A stretch of DNA of 64,000 bases, taken from JACCYJ01 sp038198775. Its GTDB lineage: Bacteria > Actinomycetota > Actinomycetes > Propionibacteriales > Nocardioidaceae. The stretch lies in NCBI GenBank assembly GCA_038198775.1, contig JBBPZV010000006.1:62001-126000 (forward strand), given 5' to 3'. Below, piece after piece: positions 60,650 through 64,000 of the stretch. A model generated the notes under the pieces. It was not told the origin of the DNA, made no database searches, and saw only the letters and a program-made list of their open reading frames with translations. Within the stretch, counting starts at the first letter, position 1; each line of letters begins with the position of its first letter. The position numbers and the translations under genes are program-made.

Positions 60650-61314
60650 GAGCCCTCGCTCCTGTCGGCACCGGGGCGGCGGAGCACCGCCACCCATCGG
60701 TCGTTCAGCTGTTCCAGCTCGTGCAGTCGCATGCCGGCGGCGACGGCCAGCTGGCCCGCCACGTCCGCCCCGACGTGAGCCCAGTCGAAGCCCCCACTGA
60801 GCCGACCCCCCACCAGGAGCCGCAGGCGTTCTCGGCGCAGGCCGGTCCCCGGCGGGCCCAGCTCCACCACCGCGGTTCCGCCGGGGCGCAGCAGCTCCCG
60901 GCTGCGGCGCAGCAGCCGGACCGGTTCGCCACCGATCCCCACGTTGCCGTCGGCCAGCAGGACGTGGTGCCAGCGGCCCGTCCCCGGGACCGGCCCGAAG
61001 ACGTCGCGGCGGAGCGCGGTCGCACCCCGGCCGAGCGTGTGCCGGACCGCGACCGCCGAGACGTCGATGCCAAGGGCCATCGTGCCGCGCGCCAGCAGCG
61101 CCGCGCTCAGCCGTCCGGGTCCGCATCCGATGTCGAGCGTCGGCCCGGTGCAGCGCGACAACAGCAGCCGGTGGTCCACGGTGTCGGGCGGGCCGAGCCA
61201 GCGCTGCGCCGGCAGCGAGACGGTGCCGGCGGCCGAGCCGACGACCTCACACGAGTGCCCGCTCAGCGCGGCGTCGAAGGCGGCCCGCGGACAGAGCCGG
61301 GACCCGGCGTTCAT
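60646..61314 (-). CDS. Class I SAM-dependent methyltransferase
   Basis: 222 residues. Motif I TLDIGCGPGRLSAAL at about 58-72, ALGIDVS (motif II), and LLRPGGTAVVELGPPG. ATG overlaps the previous gene's stop and its own stop overlaps the oxidoreductase start (ATGA), so it sits inside the five-gene operon. Substrate unknown. Confidence 0.8.
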   Translation of the reverse strand: MNAGSRLCPRAAFDAALSGHSCEVVGSAAGTVSLPAQRWLGPPDTVDHRLLLSRCTGPTLDIGCGPGRLSAALLARGTMALGIDVSAVAVRHTLGRGATALRRDVFGPVPGTGRWHHVLLADGNVGIGGEPVRLLRRSRELLRPGGTAVVELGPPGTGLRRERLRLLVGGRLSGGFDWAHVGADVAGQLAVAAGMRLHELEQLNDRWVAVLRRPGADRSEGS

Positions 61315-62003
61315 CGCGCGCTCCCGGCGGCGGCGGCGTGGGCCGCGACCGCCGCGGCGAACTGGGAGTGCGGGATCTGGCCCGCCACCGCCAGGGCGTC
61401 GGCGAGCGTGTCGACGTCGCGGAGCCGCGGCAAACCGGCGACGGTCGCACCGGCGGCCCGCAGCGCGGCGTACGTGCGCTCGCCGGTGTCCGGACGCGAC
61501 ATCGGCACCGGGACCAGGCACGCGGCCAGCGCGGGGTCGTGCACGGCCAGGCACCACCAGCCGCCGTCTTCGGCCGGGCCGAGCGCGGCGTCGGCGGCGG
61601 CCAGCGCGGCCAACGCCCCTGACAGCAGCGGCACGCTCAGCTGCGGGGTGTCCATGCCGACCTGGACCACCGCGTCGGCCCCGACCGCCCTGGCCGCGTC
61701 GGCGTCGGCGTTGGCGAGACGCTCGGCGAGGCCCCGGCCGCGTTGTGCGATCACCAGGTGGTCCGCCAGCGCCCGCTCGAGCTCGCGGCGGCGAGCCGCC
61801 TGCCGCAGGTCGCCGGTCAGCGCCACGACGCTGGCCGCGTCCGCCTCGCGAGCGGTCTGCAACGTGTCGAGCAGCGCGGCGGCCGCCAGCTCCGCGGCCG
61901 CACGGGCGTCCAGCCCGGCGGCCAGCCGGGTCTTGGCCTGCCCCGGCTCCGGGGCCTTCGCGACCACTACCACCACCGGCCTCCGCGGCAACGCCGGGCT
62001 CAC
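61311..62003 (-). CDS. TIGR04282/DUF2064-family glycosyltransferase-like protein
   Basis: 230 residues. Nucleotide-transferase-like opening VVVVAKAPEPGQAKTRLAAGL and AVVQVGMDTPQLSVPLL, then LGPAEDGGWWCLAV, all typical of the family often annotated as arsenosugar biosynthesis glycosyltransferase. True substrate unknown. Overlaps both neighbours by 4 nt. Confidence 0.8.
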   Translation of the reverse strand: MSPALPRRPVVVVVAKAPEPGQAKTRLAAGLDARAAAELAAAALLDTLQTAREADAASVVALTGDLRQAARRRELERALADHLVIAQRGRGLAERLANADADAARAVGADAVVQVGMDTPQLSVPLLSGALAALAAADAALGPAEDGGWWCLAVHDPALAACLVPVPMSRPDTGERTYAALRAAGATVAGLPRLRDVDTLADALAVAGQIPHSQFAAAVAAHAAAAGSAR

Positions 62004-62704
62004 CGCAGCACCCGGGCGAAGTCACGGGCCGCGCGCACCGTGCCTCGGACGCTGCCCGACACCTTCGAGCGAGTCCCGGCTGCCCGCGGGCCGTACGACA
62101 CGTCGACCTCCGCGACCGTCCACCCGGCCCGAGCGGCCCGCAGCAGCAGCTCCAGCGGATAGCCGAACCGCCGGTCGGTGACGCCGAGCGCGATCAGGTC
62201 GTCGCGCCGGCAGACCCGCATCGCGGCGATGTCGTGCACCGCCAGACCGGTGCGGCGGCGCAGCCACCAGGCGACCCCGACCGACCCGGCCCTGGCGTGC
62301 CACGGCCACACCCCCCGGCCGGTGGGACGTCGCCTACCGACCGCCATCGTCGCCCGACCGTCCGCGACCACGGCGAGCAGCAACGAAAGCTCCGCCACCG
62401 ACATCGAACCGTCCGCGTCGACCACCGCGACGTACTCCGCGGTCGCGGCGTTCGTCCCGGCCTGCACCGCGGCGCCGTAGCCGGGGACCGGCTCGACGAC
62501 CACCTCCGCCCCGAGCCGGCGGGCGACCGCGGCGGTGCCGTCGCGTGAGCCGTTGTCGACCACGATCGGGTGCAGCCCGGCGGGCCAGTCGGCCAGCACG
62601 GCCGGCAGCGCCATCGCCTCGTCGCGGCAGGGCAGCACGACATCGCACCCCAGATCTCGCGCTGCCGGGGTCGGGGGGCTTGCACCCGAGAAAGCCGCAC
62701 CCAT
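62000..62704 (-). CDS. Family 2 glycosyltransferase
   Basis: About 234 residues. GT-A motifs: DVVLPCRDEA, HPIVVDNGSRDGT, VVDADGSMS (DxD). No C-terminal TM helix. ATG 62704 (MGAAF) is preferred to 62722 because TACCCT lies 6 nt before it (62711-62716, minus), making this the leaderless first gene of the operon down to 59043. Confidence 0.85.
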   Translation of the reverse strand: MGAAFSGASPPTPAARDLGCDVVLPCRDEAMALPAVLADWPAGLHPIVVDNGSRDGTAAVARRLGAEVVVEPVPGYGAAVQAGTNAATAEYVAVVDADGSMSVAELSLLLAVVADGRATMAVGRRRPTGRGVWPWHARAGSVGVAWWLRRRTGLAVHDIAAMRVCRRDDLIALGVTDRRFGYPLELLLRAARAGWTVAEVDVSYGPRAAGTRSKVSGSVRGTVRAARDFARVLR

Positions 62705-62815
62705 ATCGAGAGGGTAAGCCAAGCCGGTCGAGCCGGGCCGGCAGCGCGAGGTGACGGACCGGTGACGTACGGGCGCAGCCCCGCCGCTTCAGCCGTCTCA
62801 GCGCTCGCCCGACCG

Positions 62816-62821
62816 TAGCCT
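62816..62821 (+). promoter_or_regulatory. Leaderless -10 box (TAGCCT) of the membrane protein
   Basis: Six nt before the GTG at 62828; no ribosome site. Confidence 0.45.
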
Positions 62822-62827
62822 GACGCG

Positions 62828-64000
62828 GTGCTGGACACCGTGCGCCCCGGCGACGTGCGGAGCACCCCGGCGGTGTCGTGGTGGCGGCCCGGTGTCCGCC
62901 GATCCGGTGTGGCCTGTCTCGGCGCCGGTGCCGTGCTGTTCGGAGTCGCGGCGCTCTATCCGTGGCTCACCCGCACCGCCGTGCATGCCAGCTGGGGCGG
63001 GTCGGCGCCGCTGTCGGCCGCCTGGGACCTCCGGTTCGGCCCCGGCACGGCGCTCGCGCTGGCGCTCGGCGCCGCCGTCGCCTCGGCCGGTCCGAGTCTC
63101 GCCGTCCGGCTCCCCTGGAAGGCGTTGCTGCTGGTGAGCTGGGCCACCACGTGGGCATGGTCGGTCTCGCTGGCGCTGATCGACGGGCGCTCGGGAATCG
63201 CCGCCGTCTTCGCCCGGCCGAGTGAGTACGCGTACGACGCCGCCCGGGTGTCGTCGGTGCACCAGATGCTCACCGGGTTCGTCGCCCGGATCCCGATCGG
63301 CGCGCCCGACCATTGGCAGATCCACGTCTCCGGCCACCCGCCCGGTGCGCTGCTCGTATTCGTCGGGCTCGAACGGCTCGGCATCCACAACCCGTTCTGG
63401 CTCGGGCTCCTGGTGCTCACCGCGGGCACGACGGCGACACTGGCGGGGCTCGTCACGGTCCGCTCGCTGGTCGGGGAGCGGTGGGGCCGCCGGGTGGCAC
63501 CGTTCTGGGCGGCGGCCCCGGCCGCGATCTGGGTCGCGGTCTCCGCCGACGCGCTCTTCGCCGCCGCGGCCGCCTGGGGGCTGGCGACCCTCGCCCTGGC
63601 CGCGACCGGGTCCCGCGGCCGGGTCGGCTACGCGGTGCTCGCGGGTGTCCTGCTCGGCAGCTGCGCCTACCTCTCGTACGGGTTGGTGCTGCTGGGTGTG
63701 CTGGCGGCCGCGGTGCTGGTCGCCGCGCGCACCGCCGCCCCGCTTCCCTGGGTTCTCGGTGGCGTCCTCGCGGTGGTCGCCGCCTTCACCGCCGGGGGCT
63801 TCTCGTGGTGGGAGGCCTATCCGGTGCTGCGGGAGCGCTACTACGCCGGCCTCGGGCAGGTTCGGCCGTACTCGTACTGGGTGTGGGGCAACCTGGCCGC
63901 GGCCACGGCGGCGACCGGGCTCGCGGTCTGGGCGGCGCTGCCCGACACGGTGCGCGTGCTGGCGCGCCGGCCGTCGCAGACCTTGCCGGGCGCCGGGCTC
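62828..64000 (+). CDS. Multi-pass membrane protein, probable glycosyltransferase (C-terminus off the window)
   Basis: 391 codons visible, open at the right edge. Many hydrophobic helices (GVACLGAGAVLFGVAALYPWL, ALALALGAAVASAGPSLAV, LLVSWATTWAWSVSLALI). HWQIHVSGHPPGALLVFVGLERLG resembles a periplasmic loop seen in actinobacterial GT-C/ArnT-like mannosyltransferases. GTG start follows TAGCCT by 6 nt. Divergent from the glycosyltransferase operon, probably the same envelope-glycan pathway. Confidence 0.65.
   Translation, partial: MLDTVRPGDVRSTPAVSWWRPGVRRSGVACLGAGAVLFGVAALYPWLTRTAVHASWGGSAPLSAAWDLRFGPGTALALALGAAVASAGPSLAVRLPWKALLLVSWATTWAWSVSLALIDGRSGIAAVFARPSEYAYDAARVSSVHQMLTGFVARIPIGAPDHWQIHVSGHPPGALLVFVGLERLGIHNPFWLGLLVLTAGTTATLAGLVTVRSLVGERWGRRVAPFWAAAPAAIWVAVSADALFAAAAAWGLATLALAATGSRGRVGYAVLAGVLLGSCAYLSYGLVLLGVLAAAVLVAARTAAPLPWVLGGVLAVVAAFTAGGFSWWEAYPVLRERYYAGLGQVRPYSYWVWGNLAAATAATGLAVWAALPDTVRVLARRPSQTLPGAGL

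Noticed and set aside
1..64000. CRISPR array, rRNA genes, intact transposase or phage genes
   Set aside because: No regularly spaced direct repeats, rRNA sequence, DDE/HUH transposase or phage structural motifs were seen.

Overview
The window is a high-GC actinobacterial chromosome segment. Family content supports this: an F420-dependent luciferase-like oxidoreductase, three mycothiol/DinB-fold proteins, a BsaP-type biotin synthase auxiliary protein, a DUF5703 protein, an MT0933/Rv0909-like antitoxin and B12-dependent NrdJ. So does the gene order recA-recX, miaB, miaA-dapF-hflX, lexA, nrdR-nrdJ, the usual actinobacterial recA neighbourhood. I cannot fix the genus; Propionibacteriales- or Frankiales-like lineages would fit.

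Layout. 0-5.4 kb: oxidoreductase, methyltransferase, then a tight AKR-like / RecD-like / DUF5703 set in which two enzymes have lost key catalytic motifs, and an M20 peptidase. 5.4-8.7 kb: tRNA-Leu(GAG) followed by a decayed tract (frameshifted PIN toxin with its antitoxin, deleted S9 peptidase, tRNA-like relic), probably a relic integration site. 8.9-19 kb: small stress proteins, MMPL exporter with divergent double-MarR regulator, secreted BNR-repeat protein, MBL hydrolase, GH114 enzyme. 19-28 kb: hrpA broken by one in-frame amber codon, VOC, FKBP, DUF2252, aldo/keto reductase, DHFR-like and alcohol dehydrogenase genes. 28-32.6 kb: divergent biotin locus (bioA-bioF-bioD versus bioB-bsaP-small gene) sharing a perfect palindrome between two leaderless promoters. 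32.7-36.9 kb: def, cobT, YbhB, then a second decay zone (truncated ABC permease, frameshifted helicase tail). 37-42 kb: nrdR-nrdJ with a 394-residue intein. 42-49 kb: TetR/MDMPI pair, sulfotransferase-like protein, YihY, and a LysM/lexA divergon with two SOS boxes, then dinG. 49-59 kb: hflX, dapF, miaA, miaB, recX, recA with SOS box. 59-64 kb: operon of a cytochrome b/molybdopterin oxidoreductase with a methyltransferase and glycosyltransferases, and a partial membrane protein.

Most unusual signal: an 87-nt element present three times (3916-4002 minus, 32613-32699 plus, 53817-53903 plus), always intergenic and alignable without a gap. Base changes between copies preserve two hairpins that compete for the same segment (element positions 56-61). 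Many genes also have a TANNNT -10 box 6-10 nt before the start codon with no Shine-Dalgarno sequence, indicating widespread leaderless transcription; I used this to choose several starts. No CRISPR array, intact transposase or rRNA was seen.
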